From: Clavelina lepadiformis
Taxonomy: Eukaryota > Chordata > Ascidiacea > Aplousobranchia > Clavelinidae
Direction: 5' to 3'
NCBI RefSeq assembly: GCF_947623445.1
Contig: NC_135247.1
Location: forward strand, 2,420,501 to 2,484,500
Length of the DNA stretch: 64,000 nt
Position 1 is the stretch's first letter; every line of letters starts with the position of its first letter. Shown piece after piece: positions 14,001 to 26,405 of this stretch. The notes beneath the pieces were generated by a model. It saw only the letters and a program-made list of their open reading frames with translations, ran no database searches and was not told the origin of the DNA. The position numbers were made by a program, and so were the translations under genes.

Positions 14001-14660
14001 ACATTTTTGCTCATGGTAAAAGACGGCCTCAGTCTGATTATGGACGCAGAAGGTTGTTCTCAATTTTACTCTGTTTTTTCTTCTTTTACTACAAGTATGA
14101 AGATACCAAAATCAGCTGCTATTTATTTTCTGCACTTGGATTTTAAAATCAAACCCGGTAAAAATTTAAAAACTCACATTTGTGGAATGATGCAATTGTC
14201 ATATTTTGCTTACAAAATAAATCCTGCAGCAGTAGAGGTAATTCGTAGGTCTGTCGACTCATTTATGTTGGATCTAGATTTATATATTTCACTTAATCTG
14301 CATCATCAGTATATGAAGCATGTGTGCAACTAGAGAAGCTTCTGATTAAGGCAATTTTAGTTATTTGATACATAATTTCCAATTAATGCTGCTTATTCAA
14401 AAATAAAGTTTCTTTATTGAGATAAAATGAAGTGCGTAAATGATCTTTAAGTTTTTCACCTATTCAAACACATACCTAAACGTATGTGTTTCTTCCAGGG
14501 CGTAAAAACGAGAATGCTGAATATTGCCAATACTCTTGGACTCTCTAACACTGTCATGAGGTTAATTGAGAAGAGGACGACCCAAGATAAATTGATACTT
14601 TTCGGAGGAATGTTTGTAACATCTCTCATCATGTTTCTTCTATGGAAATACTACACTTGA
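11089..14660 (+). CDS. GOSR2: Golgi SNAP receptor complex member 2 (membrin), Qb-SNARE
   Basis: Tail-anchored SNARE for ER-to-Golgi and intra-Golgi vesicle fusion. Seven exons: 11089-11117, 11658-11722, 12735-12843, 13048-13180, 13272-13344, 13440-13510, 14499-14660. They total 642 nt, a 213-aa protein against 212 in human. The N terminus METLYHQTN aligns with human MDPLFQQTH. LGRLETA, PPSRRQNAR, YDVQHIQSALRQFQHR, the SNARE segment LGLSNTVMRLIEKR and a single C-terminal membrane helix ending WKYYT all match membrin in order. Phases agree at every junction. The intron after exon 6 starts GCGAGT, a GC-AG intron. A 108-codon ORF inside that intron looks non-coding. The gene is co-oriented with WNT3, and a hAT MITE lies about 100 bp past the stop. 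Confidence 0.95.
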
Positions 14661-14758
14661 AATGGCTTTTCCTTGTTTTCATTTAGTATTTCTTACAGAA
14701 TTTTTGCCACTACTTTTAATTTGAATTAGAACAAGTTTAAATTTTGGAGTGGTGTTGG

Positions 14759-15153
14759 AAGAGGTGGGCAGTCGGTGTTTTAAAAGTACCGTCGGTAAAC
14801 AGTACCGGTATTCAATACTGTTTTTAAATGGTAGTTCGATACTTTGTTGGTACTGTGAGCAAATTGCTGGATCTTGCTGAAATTTACCTCTATTGTGGTC
14901 CCTCTACAGCTCAAAACTTACTTGACTTGACTTCACTCCTTGCAACCCTATTAAAGATTTGTAGATACAAAAACAGCCAACATAAAAAGTAGTATTAAGG
15001 TTTATTTAAAATGAACCTTTGAAAAAAAATCTCTTCAAAACTTGAATTAGCACTTAAATGTACCGAGCACCGGGACTGACAAGAATTTCTTAAAATACGT
15101 AATTCGGTACCGACATCGCTACTGAAAAACTGCCACGATACTGTCCACCCCCT
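14759..15153. mobile_element. Non-autonomous hAT MITE
   Basis: About 395 bp with imperfect terminal inverted repeats (AAGAGGTGGGCAG at the left, CTGTCCACCCCCT at the right) and a perfect 8-bp direct duplication GGTGTTGG at 14751-14758 and 15154-15161. Ends and duplication length fit the hAT superfamily. There is no transposase ORF. It lies just downstream of the GOSR2 stop, probably in its 3' flank. Confidence 0.8.
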
Positions 15154-17549
15154 GGTGTTGGTATCCATGATTGCAACTATGTTTAAAATCGGGAGTTTGA
15201 TTGTTTTTATTCAAGCTTTTTATGACCAACTTTGCTAGGTCCTAATATCGCCGGCATTGTGCAATATTTAACAGATTCATTTAAGCAGCGTTCTTGAGTG
15301 TTTTCCTGTTGGTTGAACCTGCGTTATCGCATAGTATTAAAAACTGTCTACTGTTCATATGCACTACTAGTTCATGTTACAGCGTAACCATTTGCTGTAT
15401 TCTGCGTCTAGCCTAATTTTAATTCTGCCGCTGTCAATGCATCTACTGTATATATGTAACTTGTTGCTGGAATTATCCGGGATGCAATCTGAACAATTAG
15501 CAACTGGGTGATTTTCCAAACATGGAATGGAATATTATTAAATACTACTGGGAGTCGCTCTCGGTACTACTTTGTCTTTTAAATACGGTCGTGATCGCTG
15601 ACAATACCTTTTAATGATACTGCCACAGTCATAGTTTGTTGGTTCTTTATTTGTGGTAAACCGGTTTGTAGAATAATGCGCGTGTTAGTACAAATAGAAC
15701 TTTAATTACTTATCACGCATTGTTCCCTTTGCTGGGTTGTAGTCGAAACTGGAAAGTGACAGCTGTTGTAGTTGCTAGTACGGCGATTATAAAAACTGAA
15801 AAGATCAGAAAAGCTTTCACGCCTTCATAACCACGATAGACTAAATGTAGATAACCATGAATTTATTGCAAAAACTTCTTCAGAGCATCTGCATTAGTAA
15901 GTACGTCAAAGAAAGCACGAAAATATTTTGTCATGTTGTACATTAATTATCGAAAATAAACGTTTGAATTTGCGTTTGCCGTAACACCAGTTTTCAAACT
16001 CCTCATCAACGATAATCCCAGTTTTCACATTATATGAATCTCGTACTATCAGAAGCTCGTACTGGAAGATTACCGCCATGCTATATCTCTTTCTTTCCTT
16101 TATCATTTTCATAAGACGGACTCCACCGAAAAGATTAACGTAACCCATATTATGCCAACCCTGGAACATATCCATTGATATTCTACCTGGTGTATAGACT
16201 TCAAGCCAGGCCCATCCACTAGCCGACAAGCGTATTTAGTGGAGAGCATTGGGCCATAGGCGCTTTTATTCCTTTTTGTTCATCGCATTTTTGTTATTGC
16301 GACTTTTTAACGATTTTTGCAGTGCAAAGTGCTATAAGAACTCCACGTGTATTGTGATAAAACAAAGACAGTAATTTATAATAAAAATTAGTCAAGAAAT
16401 TAATACGGTACGGTAGGTTGCTGGACACCTTGCAATCCAAAGTTCTAACCAGGAAGATGGAATATTGTCATTTTTAATGCGAGTTTTTACCATTGAATAA
16501 AGTTTATACAGATAGAGGTTGAGAGGAAATCGAAGGGACACCAAAAGTGTAGTTTCAAATTGTGACAAGAGCTTTCGATTTTTTTTATACCGCAGTTGTA
16601 CACTTTGATCTGACGTGTCACGGCAAAGGCTCACTTTTATTTGCCGAGTGCAAGGCTTGGTTTTCGGTCGCATTGCAGTGATCATCGCAATTGTTTCTAA
16701 CATGCATGTTAACCTGCTTGTCAAACAAGTTTTGCAGGCTTTAGTTTCAGAACGGGCCATGTTGATCAGATGTGGTAGATTTTTCTGATTTCTGATCTGC
16801 AATGATTATATTGTCGAACTCCAAATCAAGTTTAGGAGTCTGGAAAACGTATCATCTTTATTATTGTTGGCGTTATCATGTGGAAGCGGTCTTTTTCCAC
16901 TGTCTTAATAATAGGCAAACGTACTAATAGGTCTTCCAATGTGAAACAGGTCTGCAAAATAGGATGAAGTTTAGAAAATGCAAGACATATAGATTAGTTA
17001 AAGATTTCACGGTATAGAGTAGACTATAGACCTACTTCAGCCAAAGATAATTAATTGGCTTTGGTCAAGACAACACGAGCAAAAATACAATTCTTCCAGT
17101 CCTACTAGACGGGATAAGCCGTCGAGTGTCTCGAAAAAGCAAGACGGATGGTAGCCTAGTAGCAAAATTTCAATTTGCGAATGGCTTCTGGATTTGGTAA
17201 TTTCTGCAAGACTTTATCGATTTCACTTGAACAAACCATGAAAAACCTGTATTCAAATAATGGGTGTTAATGAAACCATATAAAGAATAATATTTACTGT
17301 TATCGTACACAACATATCAAAGAGAATGCAATTAGTATACATGTATTTTCTGCACCTTACTGAGGCAAGATTCACCCTGAAACCGTTCACGTAACACTTT
17401 CGTAGAACTTTGAGCAATGCGTCCCGGTACCAATTGCGCCTGAAGTTGAGCATAGCAAGCCCAAGCTTTATGTTAGGTTTTGGTTCTAAAAAAATTTTTC
17501 GTTATTTTAAATTTGGAGTAACGAAAAGTAGAATTACTTACTTCAGTAG

Positions 17550-18182
17550 TTAATCCGTACCTTTATTCATTACAAAAATTTGGTTTTTCTTATTGCCTGA
17601 CGACTGTTTAATTGCCTGCTTTAAAACAGCTACTGCTGTCCTGGTGACATGAGAGAGCTTCCTACTATTCGTTAAATCCAGTGTCTCTAATCGATGATGC
17701 TTTTGTCGGCAGTGTTTGGAAGCAACTGCTTCATAGAGCATCTTCACGGGCTTTTGGTTGGATGGGTTGACCGAAATCGTCGACTGACTGATAACGCCAT
17801 TGCGTAAAAGAAAGGCGTCCACTACGAAACTTACTAACCACAGCCTCATTCTTTCAGTTAACGGGAATGATTCTTTCATTAAGAATGATGGTGAAATGGT
17901 ATCATCCGTACAAATCGCTATAGCAATGTAAGTGCAATGTTTTGACAAATCAAATACATGACACTGCCGTTTTTGTCTCTTGTTCGGTTTTTTAAAAAAC
18001 TGATAATCTGGTCTATGGCTCCTTTTCCACCAGAATGTCGACCCGCTGAAACAGTAACTACAATTTATGTTATTCATCCGAAGGCAAGTACAAGTGTGAC
18101 CATTGTCCAAAGCGAATATGAAAGTCCGCATTACGTCCAATACAATTGCTTGCGGCAACCGGAATGCGAACTGAAGTAGCAA
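17550..18182 (-). CDS. Unassigned 210-codon ORF
   Basis: The longest ORF in this intergenic stretch. The minus-strand reading is rich in Lys, Arg, Ser and His and contains no domain I recognise. A good acceptor-like tract at about 18031 and a possible donor near 17560 suggest it could be an exon of a spliced gene, but a competing frame is also open over part of it. Its start codon is probably not real. It may be a chance ORF; this entry only flags its size. Confidence 0.2.
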   Translation of the reverse strand: MLLQFAFRLPQAIVLDVMRTFIFALDNGHTCTCLRMNNINCSYCFSGSTFWWKRSHRPDYQFFKKPNKRQKRQCHVFDLSKHCTYIAIAICTDDTISPSFLMKESFPLTERMRLWLVSFVVDAFLLRNGVISQSTISVNPSNQKPVKMLYEAVASKHCRQKHHRLETLDLTNSRKLSHVTRTAVAVLKQAIKQSSGNKKNQIFVMNKGTD

Positions 18183-18493
18183 GTCGTACGCCGTACGGTA
18201 ACAGGCTAGTTTCCTTGATTAAGCATTTAAACATCGCTTTGGAGACTGTCCTGACACACTTGTCATAGAGAGTTAATAGCTTATTTTTACTTACAGTAGA
18301 CATTCTCTATTTGTTTAGACCTGGCTTCTAAAAACACAAAAGAAAAATGAAAGCCTCCCGTTAAAATGAAACTTTCAAAAACCAAAATTCTGTATCAAAC
18401 TGCCTTACCAGTATGACTAGTATCGCGCGTATCCATATAGTTGTGCTTAAAGAAGTGTTGGCTTCGTTTTACCAGCACAAGCCTCTTTGATAA

Positions 18494-18870
18494 TAATTAA
18501 CTAAGGTCGTATGCACGGTTAACTGGGTTCACTGGTATTTCTGTTTTTTTTCGTTTCTATTTTCTTTTTGTATTGAAGAAAGACCACTCTATGGTTGATG
18601 GTGACGTAACATCCACTGAAACAAAAAAAATCTGGAACGCGCATCGATTGGTTAACGTGGTAACATCGATGGCAAACGTGGTATCATCGATCGGTAACGA
18701 CCCTTCCTTATAATTAACAAAGGTCGTATGCACGGTTAACAAGGTCACTGGTAATCCTGTTTTTTTGCGTTTCGATTTTTTTTCCTTTTGTATTGCAGAT
18801 CAACCTCGGGTATTGAGCGTGACGTAACATCCACTGAACCAAAGAAACCTGGAACGCGCATCGATTGGTT
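18494..18870. repeat. Direct tandem duplication, period 217 bp
   Basis: Copy 1 at 18494-18652 and copy 2 at 18711-18870 share GGTCGTATGCACGGTTAAC, a T-rich centre, GTGACGTAACATCCACTGAA and GGAACGCGCATCGATTGGTT in the same order. The spacer holds further ATCGAT-containing short repeats. Both copies carry a CRE-like TGACGTAA. Confidence 0.8.
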
Positions 18871-19902
18871 CAATTTAAACCAACTTGAAAGCCGCGTCCA
18901 TCAGCAGTCAGCTCCATATTTTGCTTGTGCGATGGTGATGTAGCCTACAGCTCGCAGGTTGATCGGCGTAGTACCGTACCGCATATATAAAGCTTGTTTT
19001 TCTGGCTTTATGATATTGCGGAAAGTTTTCCTGTGAATCTGTGATACCTATCAACGTTTGGTATTGCATGGTTAGGAAGCAGGTTGTTATTGGCATCACA
19101 ACACGTACTTTAACCTGTTTGCATGTGGTGTGTTAGCTCAAAAAGCTATTGCCAACTTTATCAACTGCCTGACTTTATATTCTTACCATTTAAAAGTTTT
19201 AAAATATAAATTTTTTTTTCTGCTTTTTGTCGCCTAGGGATAAATGTAAATGCCTTTAATACATAATTTGACCATTTGTTGCTTGATGTAACAGACATTG
19301 CACGTTGCATATATATGTAGCCTATATAGGCCTATAGGCTAGGCCTATATAGTTATGATGATTTATTTTGTTGCAGATTTCACATCTAGCGTGCTGTGAA
19401 TCAGTACGACAGATTTTCAATATTCAAATCTTGGTGTCTAACTAGGCTAGGCTAGAACGAAAGCTGAAATTTAGGCAGATTTGAGAGATTTGAGAAATCA
19501 AACCAGAACCCAACATATAATTTTTTTTAAAGGCAAACGGCTAAAAACTCAACTGGAATCATTGTTTCTAATCTGTAACCACTTTTTAAAAATTGTTTGA
19601 ATAATGTTTTTGCACATAAATTACTTTATTTGAACTTTAATGAACAAACTTGCTCGATAACCTGGGCTCAAGCGACGAGGAATCATCGCCATCATTACTC
19701 AGTCCAAAGAAAAATATCAGTAGGCCTATACCATGCCATTGAGATAAGTTTTTAAAAAAGTTTGCCCATTTCAAACTAAGTTTGTTTAACTGACAGTTGT
19801 TTTTCTACTTGATTCCAAAGGTAACTTACACTGCAAAGCCAGATTGCTAAGTTTGCGGCATCTTTCGCACACACTGTCCATACCATTTGGTGAGGTAAAA
19901 TT

Positions 19903-21104
19903 GGGTAACATTGACACATCCTTGCATTTTTATATATAATTTTGTCAATGCAGCAATCCCATAACATTTTGATTTGATTTTTGTCTCAAGTTTCTATGTA
20001 AAATTAATCACATCTTTTCCTGAAAAGAGAAATATATATATTGCAGTAGTAAAATTTGTCACTTTTTTTATTTGTCAAAATGTTACCCCATGGGACAGTT
20101 TTTTCTGTATGAACTATATGACTCGACTAAACCCCTGAAGAGTTACTTTAACACTCAAATGTGTTTTTAAAAAATTGCAGAGCAATCATTGAAATTACAG
20201 TTAGTAGCCTAGTTATAGAAAGTTAGAAAGTTCCTTATTGCTCGTTGGAGCAGGATCATTCAGTTTTTTCAAAATAAAACTTGAACTTTGACATTAATGA
20301 AAAAACTTAAATTACTCCATGAAGGAGGTGTGATGTAGGTTTTTTGTGTGCTTAAATGAATTCCTTGACCCCAAGAATGGTGAATTCAACATTTGTTTCA
20401 TTATTCTACCTTCAGAAATAAAGATATTAAAGAAAATCATGAAGCGTGACCAGTGCTCACTAACCAAACGCCATCGTGTGGCAAAAAATTCAAATTTGAA
20501 TAACTCGAAAACGCCTGGAGATATTTTCAAAATTTTTTTTTAATCTTCGGGTTTTTCCAAGGTCTATAACATATATTGAAGTTATCAAAATCCAAGAGTA
20601 GTGGTTACAGGGCCTGGTTGATTATACATGGAATGACTCTGTTTCACGATAGTCGATCAACATGTGCAGGCAATTTCCAGTCAGTGATGGCCGCTGCGAA
20701 TCATCACAGCAATATGATTGATCTTCTCAACCACTCCCGGAAAGCTGTCACCCTCAGATCCTATTTTCACATAATATCAAAATTACCCCAAAATAGATAT
20801 TGTCCATAATTTTTTAAGGCAATATGTCATTTAATTTTTTATTTATATGTGTCAACAATATGCTTTAAAAACATCATGTTCTAACCAAATTTTTCTTTTT
20901 TCTTTTTTTTCTTCATAAAATGATCAAAATGTAACTTCATAAAAACAAAAATCAATACAAAATATATTATTTAGCAACTTTAGTTTTCAATTACATCCAA
21001 GATCTGGTATAATAACATACACTTTTACTAAACTTGTTTTTATGTTACTAATGTTAGTAAAGATTGTGCCGTTAAATTATTACAATCTTCTGTCAGTGTT
21101 ACCC
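19903..21104. repeat. Possible inverted-repeat-bounded element
   Basis: GGGTAACATTGACA at 19903-19916 is matched at 13 of 14 positions in inverted orientation by TGTCAGTGTTACCC at 21091-21104. A further GTTACCCCAT motif occurs near 20088. The inside is AT-rich with no transposase. No target duplication was established, so this is only a candidate DNA element. Confidence 0.25.
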
Positions 21105-21843
21105 CACTGTCAAAGTAACCCCATGTTATCTTATAGATTTCTATGGAATACAGAAATTGATAGCGTTTGATAAAAACAACACAATTTTTAAAGTATGGAA
21201 TTGGCAACGACAGGATGCTTATAAGGTATATTCACATTACATAGGATTTTTAAAAATGCAGGTATTTTGCCTATTTACGAAGCTGGCTGTAAAGTACATA
21301 CAAAAGTATTACTCAAGCTGGAATAGAAAAACCAAGATGCTGCTATTGCTGTACTTATACTGATAGCTATTCGATTCGATACACAACTTGTGCTCATTAT
21401 ACAATGGTATTAGTGCTTAATTGTGATGTCCGTAGCCAAGGCGTTCTCCTGTTTAACCCGTCAGTGGTTATGGTGAACGATTCTAAAATCAGAGCAAGAC
21501 CACAATGAATGCACAAAAATAAATTTGATACCTAACCTAGTCGACACACAGTTCAAGTAGTATTTTATGAGTTCAATGGTATTAATGTGACATTTATGTT
21601 ACAATAACTACAATCATTGTATGATTAGCAGATTGATATACAGTATATTAAAATTGCATTATGAAATTCGCAATATCAGCATTTTGTGTATAGTAATTCA
21701 CCATAAAACTGATAATTAATTCGTGGTTCGCTATAAATTTTACCTGTCGTAGTTCCAACCATTTGCAAGTTGGAAACCTCCATGACCTCATCTGTTCAAG
21801 TCAAGGCTTTTAGAAAAATTCATGTGAAGCTCGGGTAGGCGTT

Positions 21844-24800
21844 ATGTATTGGTCAAATCAGCCTCGAGCTTCCACACCTTTACCAGAAGGATGGGAAAGC
21901 AAATATGATCCAAGTAGTCGAAAATGGTATTACATTAATCACACCACCAAGAAAACACAATGGGACGATCCACGGCTAAGCCAACAGGTAATTTTACCAA
22001 GCAACGGCAAATATTTTGTATGTTGTGACGATGACATTAACTTGCAATGCTACAAACATTTGACCTTGTTTCATTTTTTGTTGATTCTTTAGCAGTGGTT
22101 TTCCCCTCAAGCAGTGCTTTAAGTTTCCCATCACTTGACTTTTCCTTTTATATTGTTTGAATTACTTTTTGATTTTTTTCATATCTTTGTTGTTAGCAAA
22201 CATCCTCTGCTACCAAACAGGCTCCTAACAATGTCACAATTGCTGATTCGGACAAAATTGCTCATATCATGTCTGTGTTTGACGTCAACCGAATTATTGT
22301 CAGGTAGTGAAAGTTGTTACAATATGTATAGTCAAGGTCTTATTACATCTTGTTACTAAAATGTTGTGACTAGATTTCTTTGCTGAAAATATTTTAATTT
22401 AGTCATGTGGTTGTTTGTTTGTGTGTAATGTATATTTTTACAGCACGTTTATTTGCTAGCTCTCTTCTCATTGCAAATAAAAACCAAGTTGAAAACGTGA
22501 AAGCAACCTTGCTCGGTATGGGATATAGAAAGGTGAAGCTACAGTAGTAACATTGGCGTCTTGTGGTAAAATTGGCCTAAAGCAATTAATTATGACAGTT
22601 TATTTCATAACAGAAAGTTACCCTAAACAGCAACCATGCTGTATGTAATACAGCTGCAGTCAACAGTCAAAATAGCAAAATAGAACAGAGAACAGAGCAT
22701 GGAGTGAGAAACGTTAATGGTAGGTGACGCTAAACTGGTATGTTATTAAAATAGTAGAATGATTGATTTGGTATTTCACTGACCGGTTCATTAACTTTGT
22801 TTCGCTATTATGAAGCACTGTTGTTTTCATATCTATCAGAAACCTCACGGCCAAACACAAAGTCTCTACCTACTGGCTGGGAATCTAAATATGATTCAAC
22901 AACTGGAAAGTGGTATTATGTTAATCATATCACCAAAGTTACTCAATGGAATGACCCACGTCAAAGTACACAGGTCACTCAGCATGCTGTGAAATATTTT
23001 TAATCACTGCTGTCCGTCTAACCTGGGTTTAATGTTTTGGTCTGCAAGGCCGTTGTTCCGAAACAAGATATTGTTGTTACGCCAAAGAAAGATTATCCTT
23101 CAGTTCCGGAAACAGTTACACAGACAACACGGTATGAAGTTATATGTACTTGTGAATTGTAACACTATGGCAAACTGATTAAATTTATATTTAAGCGGCA
23201 TGTATTTCTAGAGAAAAAGCTGTCAGCTCAAATAACTTTGTAGAGTCAGCAAAAGATTCCCGAAACAGTTTGGGACACAAAGAGGGTAAGAATATTGAGC
23301 TATTGTTGCTGAAAAAACCCTCTATGAATTAATTAATTATCATAGCAGTTTATTCGAAACTTTGGTCTCTGCATGTGTTAAAGTCATATATTTGTGCGGT
23401 TTCCAACTGCAGCGAAGATTTTGTGGTGCACTAATTACATGCTTTCCAGCATTCCTAAAACAATGCCCAGATGTAGCAATGATTGCCAGTAAATCCATTG
23501 GCTTAGTACATACTCCATACTGTGTCAAATATGTTTTAAGTTAAGAAATACATTTCCAGAGAACAATATGAAGAAAATTGATGTACCCGTAAACATTGCG
23601 CCCAGTGATGTGAAAGCTTTCAATCTAGAAGCACGTCAAACAAGCTTGGGAGACTCTAAACCTGTTAGTCATTTGGATAAACAAGACAATTCTCATAATT
23701 CTAGGCGAAACTCAAAACAACAAGCCAATCAGGTTATAATTTAATATTTGATAGTAGTGCATAGCTGAAATCCTTGTATTATGTAAGTTGCAAATTATGC
23801 AGATGTCAATCTGTAGTTGTGTATCTTAGCTTTCGACTTCTGTTTCCACATCAATCTCAGCCAATACAACTGCTACAAAATTTGAATTTCACCAAAATAA
23901 TAACCATGGGTACTAAAGGTTCTTGAGCAAACAATATATTAGTGATTATTATTTATTATAAATTTGACTAGTATTTGCTTAGTTGTTCTTCTAACCTTAC
24001 ATCATTACCACGCCACTGTAAATAACATTTTATATGATTTAATCCTTCATGGATTCAGCCCTTGTCATTTTTCTCTCGATCATTGGGTGGTGTTGAGCAT
24101 GTCTCTGTTTTATTGTGACATAACAAGGTTAACGCTATACTTGCCCCCAACTCACAGTCAGTAGTGACAAATGAAAAATTTGACCTCTTTGTGGTCCAAG
24201 TTTCAGGAGGTCATTAAAATGGTGATAGTTTAAGGGTGATTAACATTTCAGACATCAAGCAGCAGCTCAAACATCTAGCCATGAAACAAAACCAAAAACT
24301 CTTGAAGATAAAAAAGACGAAATGAAAGAGGCTGCTTTAAAATTCAACTTGATGGCAGGTACCTTTTCACCACATGAACTACTCGGAGCTGCTACTTCAA
24401 AGCAAACTGCTTCAACCGACTTTGAAGGTAAGACGTTGAGTTCATTAGATTTTTTGTGGTTTTTAATTTTTTATTTTCTTTCTTCAAAACCACTAGATGG
24501 GGTAGTTGTTTAGTTTGTCGTAGAGTTAAACTGCCTGTACAGTAGCGTACTGAACAGAACCCAAACCACAAATGTCAGGTTTTTGGCAGAAAAAGTGCAA
24601 GGGAACGAACACAGAGATACAACGTATGAGAATGTGGAGTCAGATATGTGTGCAGAGTTAGTGAAAGATTGAGATGTTTTAGATAGCTTTCAGTGAAAGT
24701 TCTGCTGATAATAAATTGAAAGCATGAATTTCAGATAATCTTCATCAAACTTTTCATGTTGATATGCCACATTTGTTGTCTTCCATTAGTTTAACAAGTT

Positions 24801-25399
24801 CATTTTCTTTTAGTGATTCAATGAGACATAAAGATAGTATTGCCTTATGTGACAAATCACCTGAAGCCTCAGCTACAAACGGACTGGATTTACAAAATGA
24901 AGACAAGTAATTTATATAGTATGATAAAGGAGATAATTGCAGTTGTATGCTTTAAATGATGTTTTTCTCAATGCAAGCTCGTTAACCCAGTTTTGCGCAC
25001 CTCAAAATAACTTGATTGAGCGATTTAGGCGTGAGCATATCATCCTAAGTGTATCACACCCTAACAGTGAAGAACTTATTTAATGCTTTGATCGAGTGCT
25101 TTTTGCTGACAGACCTTGTGAGAAGCAATGCTGGTCATCACTTCGTGTAAAGCCGAAGGGTCCTAACCCACTTTTACACAAAGGGCCGAACCCATTGCTA
25201 CTGCTTGAAAGCCACATGCAGCCGCTAGGGCCAGACAAAACTCTGAGAAAGGGTCCACAGGTAGAATATGATTGCATTTTGTATTTCTTTCGACTATCTT
25301 ATGTTGTTCTGATGATCATCTTTATAACCACAGGCTGGAAACAGAATTGGTTCACAATATGCAGATTGTACACATGCACGTACCCTTACCATGTCTTAG
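21844..25399 (+). CDS. WW-UBA-like-WW protein with GPNPLL repeats
   Basis: Not identified. Thirteen exons: 21844-21987, 22197-22303, 22460-22532, 22614-22719, 22840-22973, 23049-23131, 23212-23285, 23560-23732, 23830-23909, 24252-24427, 24735-24906, 25113-25260, 25334-25399. They give 1536 nt, 511 aa, with phases matching at all junctions. WW domain 1 spans residues 13-43 (W17, W40, P43) and WW domain 2 spans 153-183 (W157, W180, P183). Between them, residues about 64-108 end in a UBA-like NVKATLLGMGY. The middle is Ser/Asn/Lys-rich and probably disordered. The C terminus has KGPNPLL twice and a KGPQ. WW domains bind proline-rich ligands and UBA folds bind ubiquitin, so an adaptor role is an inference. 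If the last donor (24907) is not used, the protein would stop at 24909, leaving out exons 12 and 13. Confidence 0.8.
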
Positions 25400-26405
25400 C
25401 TGAACGAATGTTTGCACTTGAACTAAACCATTAACTATACAGCAGTTATTGATGTCAAATGTCTCAGTTTGGTCATTTTTGATTTTGGAATGGATGTTAT
25501 CTGTGAAATTAGCTTAAATAATAATGCTTCAACGAAACGTATTTTAGATTGACTCATTCAAGCAAAACTTTTACAATTATCAAAGTATATTTTAGTCAAA
25601 TTGGTATTTGATCACTTCATTTATCTTATCTGTGATATGATTAATTAAATGTACAATTTATGTCATTGCCAAATTTCACAATACAATCTGTCTTACATTT
25701 GTGCACTGATATTGCAAGTAAACTAACGTTGTGACTCGCAACAAGATGTCAGGACGCACCTAATAATTAATGTGCTTCAGCAAACCGCTAGAGTCTAGAT
25801 AAATGATAACCGCTGTTGCATTTGTACATACAGTATTTCGAAATGTCAGACGACATGGTCGCGTTAGCCAGCAAAGCAAATTTTAAAAAAGATTCAGATT
25901 ATAACCAGATGCAAATTATTCTTATATGGAATTACAACCTATGATACCAGTATTTTATTTCTGTCATTAAGTATTGCAGTGGCCTACGTGCTAAGCTAGA
26001 GATTTGTTCTTAAACTGAGGTTTCCATTGTTGCAGAAACAGAGATAAACGCGTGGAGAAAGCAGGTAGCCTAACCTTAACTATAGGCAAATACGCAAGGT
26101 CAGGCGGTGATACCAAATGCGCTTGACACGTTTTTGTTTCACGATTTATGATGTCTTGAACGTTCCCTACGAAATCAATGCGTTTCCTGAAGACATTTGT
26201 AGCAGTCTGCAAAATGAAACCTTTGGTGCAACGATAGAAATCAGACAGAGACAGATCAAAGCTGTGCTGCTTTCAGAACTGTCTCAAAAAGCTACCAAAA
26301 CAACTTTTTCGATACTTTAATTTATATTTTTAATTTTAAGTGAATAGGAGTTTTTAAGCTGTACGCTCAGAGAGAGGCAGAGATAGAAAGACGAGCGTCG
26401 CTAAC
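25400..26405. other. Intergenic DNA before SLC6 A
   Basis: About 1 kb holding the 3' end of the WW gene and the presumed promoter and 5' UTR of the SLC6 gene. Overlapping ORFs on both strands at 25991-26320 have no recognisable homology and no good exon borders. Confidence 0.45.

Larger units (their letters stand above)
15162..21843. other. Long intergenic stretch, mostly unassigned
   Basis: About 6.7 kb without a gene I can identify. Minus-strand ORFs at 15906-16229, 16392-16802 and 17550-18303 look partly protein-like, but I could not join them into a spliced gene with consistent phases or match them to a family. A 217-bp-period tandem duplication (18494-18870) and an inverted-repeat pair (19903, 21104) are listed separately. 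Confidence 0.4.

Noticed and set aside
14007-14333. 108-codon ORF on the plus strand
   Set aside because: It lies wholly in the last GOSR2 intron, has no recognisable domain and no exon-like borders.
15906-16802. Two minus-strand ORFs of 107 and 136 codons
   Set aside because: They look partly protein-like, but no family matches and they cannot be spliced together with consistent phase.
25991-26320. Overlapping ORFs on both strands
   Set aside because: Opposite strands cannot both be real, neither matches a family, and the region precedes the SLC6 start.
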